Notes under the pieces: model-generated
What the model was told of the DNA's origin: nothing
Databases searched by the model: none
The model's input: the letters and a program-made list of their open reading frames with translations, nothing else
Position numbers and translations under genes: made by a program
Part shown: positions 1 through 7,435 of the stretch, one piece after another
Numbering within the stretch: the stretch's first letter is position 1
Layout: each line of letters opens with the position of its first letter
NCBI GenBank assembly: GCA_021414165.1
Contig: JAIOPA010000092.1
Span: 1-15,087, forward strand
Reading direction: 5' to 3'
DNA: 15,087 nt
Source of the DNA: Candidatus Eiseniibacteriota bacterium
Lineage (GTDB): Bacteria; Eisenbacteria; RBG-16-71-46

Positions 1-676
1 GGTAGAGCGCGCGCCCGAGCTGGCCCAGCGCATCGTCGGGCGTCTCGGGCGCGCGCACGCCGGCGTCGCCCTCGCCGATGCGGCGCGCCACGCGCTGCAG
101 GCGCATGAGCCGGCGGGCGAAGCGGCCGCTCACGTAGGCCAACACGAGCAGACTGGCGAGCAGCGCCACCGACGATGCGGCCGCCGAGGTGCGCGCGAGC
201 GACGCCGAGAGATGCGACACGATCTCGAGCGGCTCGGCCAGGCGCAGCACGCGCGCGCCCGCATGCGGCACCAGCGGCACGGCGCAGTACAGATACTCCT
301 GGCCGGTGGTGATCGAACGCCTCACGGCGAAACCGGGGCGGCCCTCGAGCGCAGCCACGAACTCCGGCCGCGTGCCGTGGTTCTCCATGCTCTCGGCGCT
401 CGCGCGCGAGTCGGCGAGCACGCGGCCATCGGCAGCCAGGATCGTGACACGCAGCGCGAGCCGCACATCGAGGCTATCGGCCTCGGTCTGCCACGCGCCG
501 GGCGAGCGCTCCAGCGTGCGTGCGGCTTCGCGCGTGGTGCGCTCGAGCAGTTGGCTCTCGCGATCGATCAACCACCGGCGCTGCGTGATGTGCTCGACCG
601 TCGAGAACGCGGCCACGATCGCGATGACCGCGACCGCCGGGATGACCAGCAGCCGCGCGCGGAGCGACAGCTTCAT
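1..676 (-). CDS. Sensor histidine kinase, PhoR-like, N-terminal part (cut by left edge)
   Basis: Membrane sensor of a two-component system that would phosphorylate the response regulator encoded just upstream. Only the first 225 residues are inside the window. They show an N-terminal membrane segment (about residues 9-26), a periplasmic sensor region of about 140 residues, a second membrane segment (about 166-184), and the start of a HAMP-like linker with the run RRIGEGD near 199-204. The catalytic HisKA and ATPase domains should lie beyond the edge; I infer them from the layout and the partner gene. The ATG overlaps the stop of the regulator gene by four bases (ATGA), so translation is probably coupled. 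The signal sensed cannot be read from the sequence. PhoR is the closest general type, but orthology is not shown. Confidence 0.85.
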   Translation of the reverse strand, partial: MKLSLRARLLVIPAVAVIAIVAAFSTVEHITQRRWLIDRESQLLERTTREAARTLERSPGAWQTEADSLDVRLALRVTILAADGRVLADSRASAESMENHGTRPEFVAALEGRPGFAVRRSITTGQEYLYCAVPLVPHAGARVLRLAEPLEIVSHLSASLARTSAAASSVALLASLLVLAYVSGRFARRLMRLQRVARRIGEGDAGVRAPETPDDALGQLGRALY

Positions 677-1359
677 GCGCCGGGTGCCACGAACTTGTAG
701 CCGGCACCCAACACCGTCTCGATGCACTCGGCCGAATCCCCGAGCTTGGCGCGCAACCGGCGCACGTGCACATCGACCGTGCGCGTCTCGCCCACGTAGT
801 CATAGCCCCACACCTTGCGCAGCAGCTCGTCACGCGACAGCACGCGTCCTGGGTGCCGGGCCAGGAACGCGATGAGGTCGAACTCGCGCGGCGTGAGATC
901 GAGCTTCACGTCGGACAACTTCACCTCGCGCGCATCGATGTCCACGCGCAGCACGCCGATCTCGATGGCGCGCGACATACCCGAAGGGCGCGCGCGGCGC
1001 ACCAGCGCCTTGACGCGTGCGACCAGCTCGCGCGGGCTGAACGGCTTGGTGAGGTAGTCGTCGGCGCCGTGCTCGAAGCCCAGGAGCTTGTCCATCTCGG
1101 CCGAGCGCGCCGTGAGCACGATCACCGGCAGGTCGTGCGTGGCCGGTTCACCGCGCACCTCGCGCAGGATCTCGAGCCCGTTCGCACCCGGCAGCATGAG
1201 GTCGAGCACGAGCGCATCCGGGCGCGCGGCGAACAGCTGGCGCAATCCTTCCTCGCCGTCGCCGGCCGCGGCCACACGGAACCCGGCCTTCTCGAGGTTG
1301 TAGCGGACGAGATCACGGATCTCCTTCTCGTCCCCGATCACCATCACGAGCTCGCTCAC
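673..1359 (-). CDS. Response regulator, OmpR/PhoB family
   Basis: DNA-binding response regulator of 228 aa, the usual length for the family. The receiver domain (about 1-120) has the phospho-acceptor D53 in LVLDLMLPG, T83 and K105 (TKPF). The winged-helix domain (about 130-226) ends with the typical GETRTVDVHVRRLRAKLG and ETVLGAGYKF runs, which resemble PhoB. The acidic pocket near the N-terminus reads G9-D10-E11, so one of the two usual acidic residues is Gly. The start is GTG, supported by a strong GGAGGG eight bases upstream. It is the first gene of a regulator-kinase operon. The target genes are unknown; phosphate control would suit the neighbouring polyphosphate genes but is only an inference. 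Confidence 0.93.
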   Translation of the reverse strand: MSELVMVIGDEKEIRDLVRYNLEKAGFRVAAAGDGEEGLRQLFAARPDALVLDLMLPGANGLEILREVRGEPATHDLPVIVLTARSAEMDKLLGFEHGADDYLTKPFSPRELVARVKALVRRARPSGMSRAIEIGVLRVDIDAREVKLSDVKLDLTPREFDLIAFLARHPGRVLSRDELLRKVWGYDYVGETRTVDVHVRRLRAKLGDSAECIETVLGAGYKFVAPGA

Positions 1360-1379
1360 CGGGATTCCCTCCAGACCTC

Positions 1380-1408
1380 ATCGTACGGGCCGGGCTTGCG
1401 CCCGTCCA
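1380..1408 (-). promoter_or_regulatory. Candidate sigma-70-type promoter for the two-component operon
   Basis: On the minus strand TGGACG (plus 1403-1408) and TACGAT (plus 1380-1385) are separated by 17 bases, each matching four of six consensus positions. Transcription would start about 15 bases upstream of the GTG start codon's ribosome site. The spacing is ideal but the boxes are only moderate matches. Confidence 0.3.
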
Positions 1409-1485
1409 TGCGCCGACGCCGATGTAACGCCGCCGAAACAATGCCCATGGCAGCAATTGCCGCGGCCTCTTACCATGATGGCGGA

Positions 1486-2367
1486 ATGGCCATTCACCCC
1501 GAACTCGGCGCGCCCGTCCTGGAACGGCTCGGCCCTCGCGACGTCCCGGACGTCCTCATGTTCCTCGAGGACGATCCGGTGCTGAACGTCTACCTGATCG
1601 CGCTCGTCATGCGCGACGCCTTGGCGCGCCCGAATGACGTGTGGTTGGGCGCGCGGCGCCATGGCCGGCTGTGCGCGCTGGTGTTCCTGGGCGGGCTCTC
1701 GGGCGCGGTGCTGCCAGCCGGCGACGATGTGGAGGCGCACCGCCTATTGGGCCATGCACTGCGTGCCGCACCCGAGCCGCGCCCGGACCGGCTACAGATC
1801 ATCGGCCCGCGCGACGCCGTGGCCGCCCTGCGCGAACACTTCCCGGGCGAAGGGCACGATCTGCGGCTCGAACGCGAACAGGTCTACCTGTCGCTCGACG
1901 CGAAGCTGCTCCAGCAGCCCGAGCCGCTGCCCGAACTGCGCAATGCGCAGCGTGAGGACTACGCGTTCCTGTATCACGCTGGCGCCGAGCTGCGCGCCGA
2001 GGAGCTGCTCGAGGATCCGCGCGATCTCGATCCGGTCGCTTATGCCCGCCGCGTCGAGGAAGAATGCCGCGACGGCTGGACCTGGATCGTGCGCGACGAA
2101 CGGGGCCTGGTGTTCCGCGCCGGTGTGAGCGCGATCACCGCGCACGCCGCGCAGATCTCGGGCGTGTACGTACCGCCGGCATTGCGCGGCCAGGGCATCG
2201 CGCGCCGCGCGCTCGGCGAGTTGTGCGCGCGGCTCATGCGGCGTTCGCCCGACATCTGCCTGTTCGTGAACCTCGTGAACGCGCCCGCGCTGGCCGTGTA
2301 CCGCCGGCTGGGCTTCGTGGAGCGCTCGCCGTGGGCGTCGGCGTTCATGGTGCGCAGCGCGAGCTGA
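1486..2367 (+). CDS. GNAT family N-acetyltransferase
   Basis: Acyl-CoA-dependent N-acetyltransferase of 293 aa from the chosen start; the substrate is unknown. The C-terminal GNAT domain shows motif A (GVYVPPALRGQGIARRAL, about 227-243), which binds the CoA pyrophosphate, and motif B (NLVNAPALAVYRRLGF, about 262-277). The first 140 residues form a separate region resembling the N-terminal part of two-domain GNAT proteins. The frame stays open far upstream, but that stretch is antisense to the response regulator, so it is not real. ATG codons at 1441, 1447 and 1486 are possible; I chose 1486 because the GNAT-like sequence begins there, though its ribosome site is weak. The stop directly abuts the stop of the convergent exported-protein gene. 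Confidence 0.85.
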   Translation: MAIHPELGAPVLERLGPRDVPDVLMFLEDDPVLNVYLIALVMRDALARPNDVWLGARRHGRLCALVFLGGLSGAVLPAGDDVEAHRLLGHALRAAPEPRPDRLQIIGPRDAVAALREHFPGEGHDLRLEREQVYLSLDAKLLQQPEPLPELRNAQREDYAFLYHAGAELRAEELLEDPRDLDPVAYARRVEEECRDGWTWIVRDERGLVFRAGVSAITAHAAQISGVYVPPALRGQGIARRALGELCARLMRRSPDICLFVNLVNAPALAVYRRLGFVERSPWASAFMVRSAS

Positions 2368-2859
2368 TCAGCGCGGCGAGAACACGAGCCCGAGCGTGAC
2401 CTCGGCATAGCGCGGCGCAAAGGCCTCGGGACCGCGCGGTGCCCGCTCACCACGCTGCACCCAGCGCGCGGTGAGCTCGAGCGCACTGCCCTCGGGCAAC
2501 GCATACGCCAGCGAGGTCTCGACATGGAACCCCGGCGCATGCAGAAGGGCGCGGTGGCCCGCCGACACCACATCGACGCCTGCGCCCACGGCAGGCCTCA
2601 GCGCGGACCACGCCCGCTGACGCGGCGTGGCGGCGCGCAGCGTGAACGCCATGCCCGCATCGGAACCACGCACCTCGTACGACCAGGCCGGCGACAGCCC
2701 CGTGCGCCAGCCCACGCTGCCGGTGGCATGTGCACGCGCCACCGACCCCGGCCACGCCGCGCCGCTCGCCAGCGCGAGCTCCGCGCGCGCGGGACGGGCC
2801 TGCGACGTGGCCATGGCCGCCATGAGGACCATGGCAAGGGCGATCCGGGTGGGCTTCAT
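2368..2859 (-). CDS. Exported barrel-like protein of unknown function
   Basis: A 163-aa protein with a clear signal peptide (hydrophobic core about residues 6-17, likely cut after the ARPARA run near 26). The mature part alternates polar and hydrophobic residues with repeated short strands (for example GSVGWRTG, AGMAFTLRAAT, GFHVETSLAYAL, YAEVTLGLVF), as in small outer-membrane beta-barrels. It ends in VFSPR rather than with the aromatic residue usual for barrel insertion, so a periplasmic beta protein is also possible. The ATG at 2859 starts the signal peptide; the frame remains open upstream only because of antisense coding of the ppx gene. It is divergent from ppx and convergent with the GNAT gene. 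I do not recognise the family. Confidence 0.75.
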   Translation of the reverse strand: MKPTRIALAMVLMAAMATSQARPARAELALASGAAWPGSVARAHATGSVGWRTGLSPAWSYEVRGSDAGMAFTLRAATPRQRAWSALRPAVGAGVDVVSAGHRALLHAPGFHVETSLAYALPEGSALELTARWVQRGERAPRGPEAFAPRYAEVTLGLVFSPR

Positions 2860-3049
2860 GCGGTGGGGACTATCAAGACCCGTGCCGCACGTTCTTACAC
2901 GATGGAAACACGAGTTAGCCGTCTTGCCGGAAGATCGTGGGTGTCGTCTCGTCCGGTGACGTGACAGAATCGACCGGCCATGGGAGCCCGATGGAATCCC
3001 GTCGCTCCATGGCCGATACCACGACCGTCCCCCCCGGAGAACCACGCAC

Positions 3050-4828
3050 GTGCGCATCGCCGCGATCGACATCGGTACCAACTCGATCCACATGGTCATC
3101 GCCGAAGCCACGCGCGGCGAGGGCTTCGATGTGCTCGATCGCGAGCGCGAGGTGGTGCAGGTCGGCCGCGGGTCGTTCCTGGATGGCCGCTTGCGCGGCG
3201 TGTCCATGAAGCGCACCGCGGCGGCGTTGCACCGCTTCGTGCAGCTGGCGCGCCGGCATTCGGTCGATCGCATCCTGTGCACCGCCACGGCGGCCGTGCG
3301 CGAAGCGCGCAACGGCGGCGAGTTCCTGGCGCTCGCACGGCGCGAGTCCGGCATCTCGCCGCGCGTCATCCCGAGCGAGGAAGAAGGCCGCCTCATCCAT
3401 CTGGCGGTGCAGGCCGCGCTGCGCATCAGCGACGAGCCCGCGCTCATCGTGGACATCGGCGGTGGCAGTGCGCAGTTGGTGCATGTGCGCGGCGCCGAGC
3501 TGTTGCGCGTGGCGGGAGTTCCGCTGGGTGCGCTGCGGCTCACCGAGACCATGCTCGATCGCGACCCGCCGTCCGAGCGCGATCTCGTCACCCTGCGGCG
3601 CCACATCCGCAAGCAACTGCGTGCCGCGATCGCGAGCCTCGACGGCCCCGCGCCGCTGCACGTGTACGGCTCGTCAGGCTCGATCCACGCGCTCGCGCAG
3701 CTCGCGCACCAGCAGGACACCGGCCGCACGCTGCCGCAGGTGAACGGGCACGTGCTCACACTGGCCTCGCTCGCTCGGCTCAACCGCCGGCTCGAGCGCA
3801 TGCCGCGCGCGCAGCGCGAGCGGCTCACCGGGATCGATGAGGCGCGCGCCGAGATCCTGGTGCCGGGCGCGATCGTGCTGGAGCAGGTGCTGCGGCTGTC
3901 GGGCATGCGCTCGATCACGCTCTCGGATTACGGCGTGCGCGAGGGCCTGGTCACCGACTGGCTGCGCCGCCATGCCCAGGAGCTGCCCGCGCTCGATGCC
4001 GCGAGCGACGTGCGGCTGCGCAGCGTGCTCGGGCTGCTGGCGCGCTTCGCGCGGGACGACCGCCACCCGCAGCACATCGCCGCGCTGTCGGTGCAGTTGT
4101 TCGATGCGCTGCGCTCGTGGCACGGGCTCGGCGTGCGCGAGCGCGAGTGGCTGCAGTTCGCCGCACTGCTGCATGACATCGGCTCCTCGGTGGCATACGA
4201 CGGCCACGCGCGCCACTCGGCGTACCTCATTCGCCAGGGCGGTCTGCGCGGGCTCACCGCCAGCGAGATCGAGTTGGTGGCGCTGGTGGCGCAATACCAC
4301 GGTGCGGCGCGCCCGCGGAAGAAGCGCGACAGCGTGTTCGCCGGCCTGCGCAAGTCCGAGCGCCGCACGGTGCGCTGGCTGTCGGCCATGCTGCGCGTGG
4401 CCGAGGGCCTGGATCGCAGCCACTACCAGCTCGTGCGCACGTTGCAGGTGCGCGTGCGGCGCGAGCGCGTGCAGATCGTGACCGACACCAAGCGGCACGC
4501 GCAGCTCGAGCTGTGGGCGGGCCGGCGCCGCGCGAGCGACCTGTCGCGCCTGCTCGGTCTGCCGGTGGAACTCAGCCCCGCGGTGAGCGAGCGCTCGGCT
4601 GCGCTGCGCGCAAAGCGAGACGCCGCCGGAGCGGCTGCAGCGCCGCACGCCGCAGCGCCTCCAACCGCAGCGCGTGCGGCCGCCCCTCGGCACCCTGGCG
4701 CGCCACGAACGAAGCCAGCGTCGAGCGGTCGTTCAACGCGCCCAGCGCCCGCTGCCAGCGCCGCGCCTCTGCCGCCGGTCGTACCATTGCGGCCCCGGCT
4801 GCTTCCGCGGCGTAGCGCCAACGCTTGA
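3050..4828 (+). CDS. ppx: Exopolyphosphatase, Ppx/GppA family with C-terminal HD domain
   Basis: Hydrolyses terminal phosphates of inorganic polyphosphate (or the pentaphosphate of pppGpp, if GppA-like). Phosphate-binding motif 1 is DIGTNSIH (7-14), the catalytic glutamates are E111/E112 in PSEEEGRLI, and motif 2 is VDIGGGSAQ (134-142). Further family runs are GSSGSIHALA (207-216) and SDYGVREGLV (292-301). An HD-type domain follows from about 320, with H375-D376 in LLHDIG and AEGLDRSHYQ near 451-460, as in E. coli Ppx (513 aa). At 592 aa it is about 80 residues too long: the extra Ala/Pro/Arg-rich tail from residue 508 is antisense to the CHAD gene. The start is GTG with a GGAG about 11 bases upstream. 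Ppx versus GppA activity cannot be decided by eye. Confidence 0.92.
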   Translation: MRIAAIDIGTNSIHMVIAEATRGEGFDVLDREREVVQVGRGSFLDGRLRGVSMKRTAAALHRFVQLARRHSVDRILCTATAAVREARNGGEFLALARRESGISPRVIPSEEEGRLIHLAVQAALRISDEPALIVDIGGGSAQLVHVRGAELLRVAGVPLGALRLTETMLDRDPPSERDLVTLRRHIRKQLRAAIASLDGPAPLHVYGSSGSIHALAQLAHQQDTGRTLPQVNGHVLTLASLARLNRRLERMPRAQRERLTGIDEARAEILVPGAIVLEQVLRLSGMRSITLSDYGVREGLVTDWLRRHAQELPALDAASDVRLRSVLGLLARFARDDRHPQHIAALSVQLFDALRSWHGLGVREREWLQFAALLHDIGSSVAYDGHARHSAYLIRQGGLRGLTASEIELVALVAQYHGAARPRKKRDSVFAGLRKSERRTVRWLSAMLRVAEGLDRSHYQLVRTLQVRVRRERVQIVTDTKRHAQLELWAGRRRASDLSRLLGLPVELSPAVSERSAALRAKRDAAGAAAAPHAAAPPTAARAAAPRHPGAPRTKPASSGRSTRPAPAASAAPLPPVVPLRPRLLPRRSANA

Positions 4829-5384
4829 TCGCCAGGCGCGCGTCGTGCAGCGCCTCGGGCCCGCCGTCCTGTAACGCCGCACCCAGCATGGCACGCGCGC
4901 GCTTCTCGTAACGCCGCGTGCGCCGCTCCGCGCGGCCGGCACGCGCCGCCCAGTCGGTGACCTGATCGCGCCAGCGCTTGATCGCACGCACCACGCGCTG
5001 CACGCGAGCCAGCGACGGCAGGCCCTGTCGTGTGCGCCGCCGAGCCAGCGCGACCAACCATCGCTCGCGCAGCGCACGCGGGATCGTGCGCGCGCCCAGC
5101 GCGCCGCTCGCGAGCAGCGCGGCCACGACCTCGGTGTCGCGCACATCGCCCGCCGCACGGCGCAGGCCGTGCACCTCCTGGCGCACCGGGCGCGCATCGC
5201 CATGGCGCGACCACAACCGCAGCCGCGTCTCCAGGCGGCGGCAGGTCACGCGCAGATCGTGCACGGCCTCGTGCTCTTGCGCGTGCGCCGCATGAACGTG
5301 CTTCACCAACCGCCGCGACAACCGCTCCAGCTCGGCCGACAGCGCCGCGACCGGATCGATTGCGGGAGCGCGGCGCGCGGTCAC
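4572..5384 (-). CDS. CHAD domain protein (polyphosphate-binding type)
   Basis: A 270-aa, strongly basic, helical protein. CHAD domains bind inorganic polyphosphate through conserved basic residues. The two hallmark repeats are visible: EHEAVHDLRVTCRRLETRL (37-55, with H42, R45, R49) and ALHDARLAIKRWRYAAE (178-194, with H180, R183, K187, R190). DVRDTEVVAAL (80-90) and LGALNDRSTLASF (214-226) also fit the family. It is the last gene of the SixA/kinase-pair operon, starting at GTG ten bases after the preceding stop, with no clear ribosome site of its own. Its last 85 codons lie opposite the 3' end of ppx; because these include the second CHAD motif, this strand is the one under selection there. 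No CYTH domain is fused to it. Confidence 0.9.
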   Translation of the reverse strand: MTARRAPAIDPVAALSAELERLSRRLVKHVHAAHAQEHEAVHDLRVTCRRLETRLRLWSRHGDARPVRQEVHGLRRAAGDVRDTEVVAALLASGALGARTIPRALRERWLVALARRRTRQGLPSLARVQRVVRAIKRWRDQVTDWAARAGRAERRTRRYEKRARAMLGAALQDGGPEALHDARLAIKRWRYAAEAAGAAMVRPAAEARRWQRALGALNDRSTLASFVARQGAEGRPHALRLEALRRAALQPLRRRLALRAAQPSARSPRG

Positions 5385-5394
5385 CGGCGAAACG

Positions 5395-6102
5395 TCACTT
5401 CTTGGGCTCTGCGGTCTTGGTGGCGAGCAACTGCTCGACGCGCTCGCACAGTTCGCCCGCGATGTCGCTCACACGGCGCGTGGCATCGATGGTGTGGAAC
5501 TGGTAGTCGCGCGCCAGACCATCGAGCTCGCGGATGATGCGGCTCTGGTAATGCACGAACGAGTCGTACAGGTCCTCGCCCATGGGCACGTCCATGCCGG
5601 ACTCCCAGTAATCGAACCCGCCGTCGGCCAGCACGCGCGGCACCAACTCGTCGGCATCGATGCGCAGGTAGAACACGGCGTCGGGCTTGAGCGCGAACGA
5701 GTAGACCCGCTTGATCCAAGCCGAGTCCGCGCCGCGCACGATGGCGCGTGCGATGAGCGAGTAGATGTAGCGGTCGGTGATCATGACGAAGCCCGCGCGC
5801 AGTGCGGGGATCACCTGCTGCTCCAGCCGGTCCGCGAAGTCGGTCGCGTAGAACAGATTGAACGCGTTCGCACCGAGCGTGTTGCCCATCTTGGCGCGCT
5901 GGATACCGCGGCTCGCCAGGTCCGAGCGCGTGAAGCCGGTCTCGGCCACGGCGTAGCCCAGACGCTCGAGATGCGTGCGCAGCTTGTTCACATGCGTGGT
6001 GCGGCCCACGCCGTCGGTGCCCTCGACCACGATGAGCCAGCCCGGCAGGTCCTCGATGCGCGTGCCCGGCACGCCTTCGCCATACGATTCAAAGCGCTTC
6101 AT
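5395..6102 (-). CDS. Thymidylate-kinase-like P-loop protein with altered Walker A (Arg for Lys)
   Basis: A 235-aa member of the thymidylate kinase fold, paralogous to the gene just upstream. The P-loop reads EGTDGVGRTTH (27-37), so the usual nucleotide-binding Lys is R34 (codon CGC). Other shared elements are YATDFADRLE (85-94), DRYIYSLIARAIVRG (110-124) and WESGMD, which match the paralogue closely. Ordinary dTMP kinases are about 205-215 aa and carry an ADRxxH-type run where this pair has ATDFxDRxE, so dTMP may not be the substrate. ATG at 6102 follows the upstream stop by one base and has GGAGGG eight bases before it; longer starts would lie inside the upstream gene. It may be weakly active, non-catalytic, or a regulatory partner. 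The substrate is unknown. Confidence 0.85.
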   Translation of the reverse strand: MKRFESYGEGVPGTRIEDLPGWLIVVEGTDGVGRTTHVNKLRTHLERLGYAVAETGFTRSDLASRGIQRAKMGNTLGANAFNLFYATDFADRLEQQVIPALRAGFVMITDRYIYSLIARAIVRGADSAWIKRVYSFALKPDAVFYLRIDADELVPRVLADGGFDYWESGMDVPMGEDLYDSFVHYQSRIIRELDGLARDYQFHTIDATRRVSDIAGELCERVEQLLATKTAEPKK

Positions 6103-6103
6103 G

Positions 6104-6826
6104 CTAGCGGCCCTCCGGTGCCACGGCGCGATCACCACCCGGCGAGGGCGCGACCCCTGTGAGATGTGGGCGGATCAGCTCGCGCAATGCGCGCTGCTGG
6201 ACCTCGACCGGCAGCGTGGCATCCATGACCTCGAGCCCGTACTCGGGCACGATGCGCTCGTACTCGCTCTGGATGCGCGCCTGGAACAGCTTGTAGCTCT
6301 CGTTCACGTCGGCGTGCAGACCCAGATCCATGCCGGCCTCATACCACTTGAGCTTGGGGCGGCCCGACAAGATGCGATACAGCGCCACATCGAGCGGCAC
6401 GCGGTAGTACACGGCCAGCGTGGGCTGAACCGCGAAGCGATACAGCGAACGCACCCACTGGCGATCGACACCGCGCGCCACGTCACGCGCGAACGCGGTG
6501 TACACGTAGCGGTCGGCCAGCACGATCGCGCCGGCTTTCAAGGCCGGAACGATGTCGCGCTCGACGCGATCCGAGAAGTCGGTGGCGTGGATGAGCGAGA
6601 ACGTGAGCGGCGTGAGCAGCTGCCGCTTCTTGCCGCGCGACGTGGTGGCTTTGACGATCGGCGACGAGTTCCACTCGCTGAAGATGACCAGATGGCCTTC
6701 GCTACGGAGCCACTGCGCCAACAGCGCGAGCTGCGTGCTCTTGCCGGAGCCATCGATGCCTTCGACGATGAACAGCTTGCCCGGATACGGATTGGGGTGA
6801 CGTCCGTAGACGAGATCGGGACTCAC
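6104..6826 (-). CDS. Thymidylate-kinase-like P-loop kinase (canonical Walker A)
   Basis: A 240-aa nucleoside-monophosphate-kinase-type protein. The Walker A loop VEGIDGSGKSTQ (21-32) is intact with K29. HATDFSDRVE (80-89) and DRYVYTAFARDVARG (105-119) follow the thymidylate kinase plan of ADR and DRY motifs. A basic stretch SRGKKRQLL (63-71) lies between. I chose the GTG at 6826: it overlaps the sixA stop by four bases (GTGA) and has AAGGAG just upstream, whereas the longer frame would extend into sixA. It is probably translationally coupled to sixA and to the paralogue one base downstream. It could be the cell's dTMP kinase, but the paired copy, the size and the CHAD/SixA setting argue for a special role; this is an inference. 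Confidence 0.87.
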   Translation of the reverse strand: MSPDLVYGRHPNPYPGKLFIVEGIDGSGKSTQLALLAQWLRSEGHLVIFSEWNSSPIVKATTSRGKKRQLLTPLTFSLIHATDFSDRVERDIVPALKAGAIVLADRYVYTAFARDVARGVDRQWVRSLYRFAVQPTLAVYYRVPLDVALYRILSGRPKLKWYEAGMDLGLHADVNESYKLFQARIQSEYERIVPEYGLEVMDATLPVEVQQRALRELIRPHLTGVAPSPGGDRAVAPEGR

Positions 6827-7335
6827 GAGGATCTCCTTCTGCGCGCGAGCGCGCGCAGAGCACGAGGGGGCAGCCACCAACGCAATCGTCCTGCACCCGG
6901 GGCCGCGCGCTCGAGATCGATCGCACAGGCACCGGCCTTCTTGAGTGGCAGCGCCGTGGGCGCGCCGAACAGTAGGACGCCGGCGAGCTTACCAAGGTCC
7001 GGCTCATGACCCACCAACACCGTCACGGATTCCGGTGACCCCTGCGCCAGTCGGCGCAGCGCATCGCGCCAGGATCCGCCGGGTGCCAGAGCATCATGCG
7101 CCGCCTGCGCCACGTCGTCGCCAAGGTGCGCGAGCAGCGCGTCGGCCGTGGCGGCCGCGCGCGCCGCGGGGCTCGTGATCACGTGGGTGATGCCGCGCTC
7201 GAGCCACACCATCCCGCGCGACGCCTTGCGAGCGCGCTGCACGCCACGCGCGGTGAGCGGGCGCTCATCGTCGTCGGGCCAGCGATCGGGGTCGCGGGCC
7301 TCGGCGGGGGCATGCCGGAACAGGATGACGCGCAT
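6823..7335 (-). CDS. sixA: SixA-type phosphohistidine phosphatase (histidine phosphatase superfamily)
   Basis: A 170-aa phosphatase of the small SixA branch, which removes phosphate from phosphohistidine in known members. The catalytic R7-H8 lies in ILFRHAPAE; the second catalytic His is H110 in VLVGHEPDLGKL; DDDERPLTARG (21-31) and ITSPAARAAATADAL (53-67) are the usual SixA segments. The C-terminus has a basic RRRR tail that runs into the next gene. It heads the operon sixA - kinase - kinase-like - CHAD; its stop overlaps the next start by four bases. No clear ribosome site precedes the ATG, so the start may be leaderless or weakly initiated. SixA genes are often found near CHAD and polyphosphate genes. 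The natural substrate here is unknown. Confidence 0.9.
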   Translation of the reverse strand: MRVILFRHAPAEARDPDRWPDDDERPLTARGVQRARKASRGMVWLERGITHVITSPAARAAATADALLAHLGDDVAQAAHDALAPGGSWRDALRRLAQGSPESVTVLVGHEPDLGKLAGVLLFGAPTALPLKKAGACAIDLERAAPGAGRLRWWLPPRALRALARRRRSS

Positions 7336-7435
7336 GGTGGGGTTCGCTCGGGTGGGGCCGGGCTACGGGAAGCGACAGCATACCCGCGAGCCCGATGTCG
7401 GCGGCGTTACCCCGAGGTATCGCGCGCGTATCGTA

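Noticed and set aside
766..1485. Upstream extension of the GNAT frame
   Set aside because: It lies opposite the response regulator gene and lacks any GNAT-like sequence; the start was placed at 1486.
3674..4693. A 339-codon minus-strand open frame inside ppx
   Set aside because: Antisense to the conserved Ppx and HD domains, low-complexity His/Arg/Gln/Ala content, no motifs. It differs from CHAD, whose family motifs are clear.
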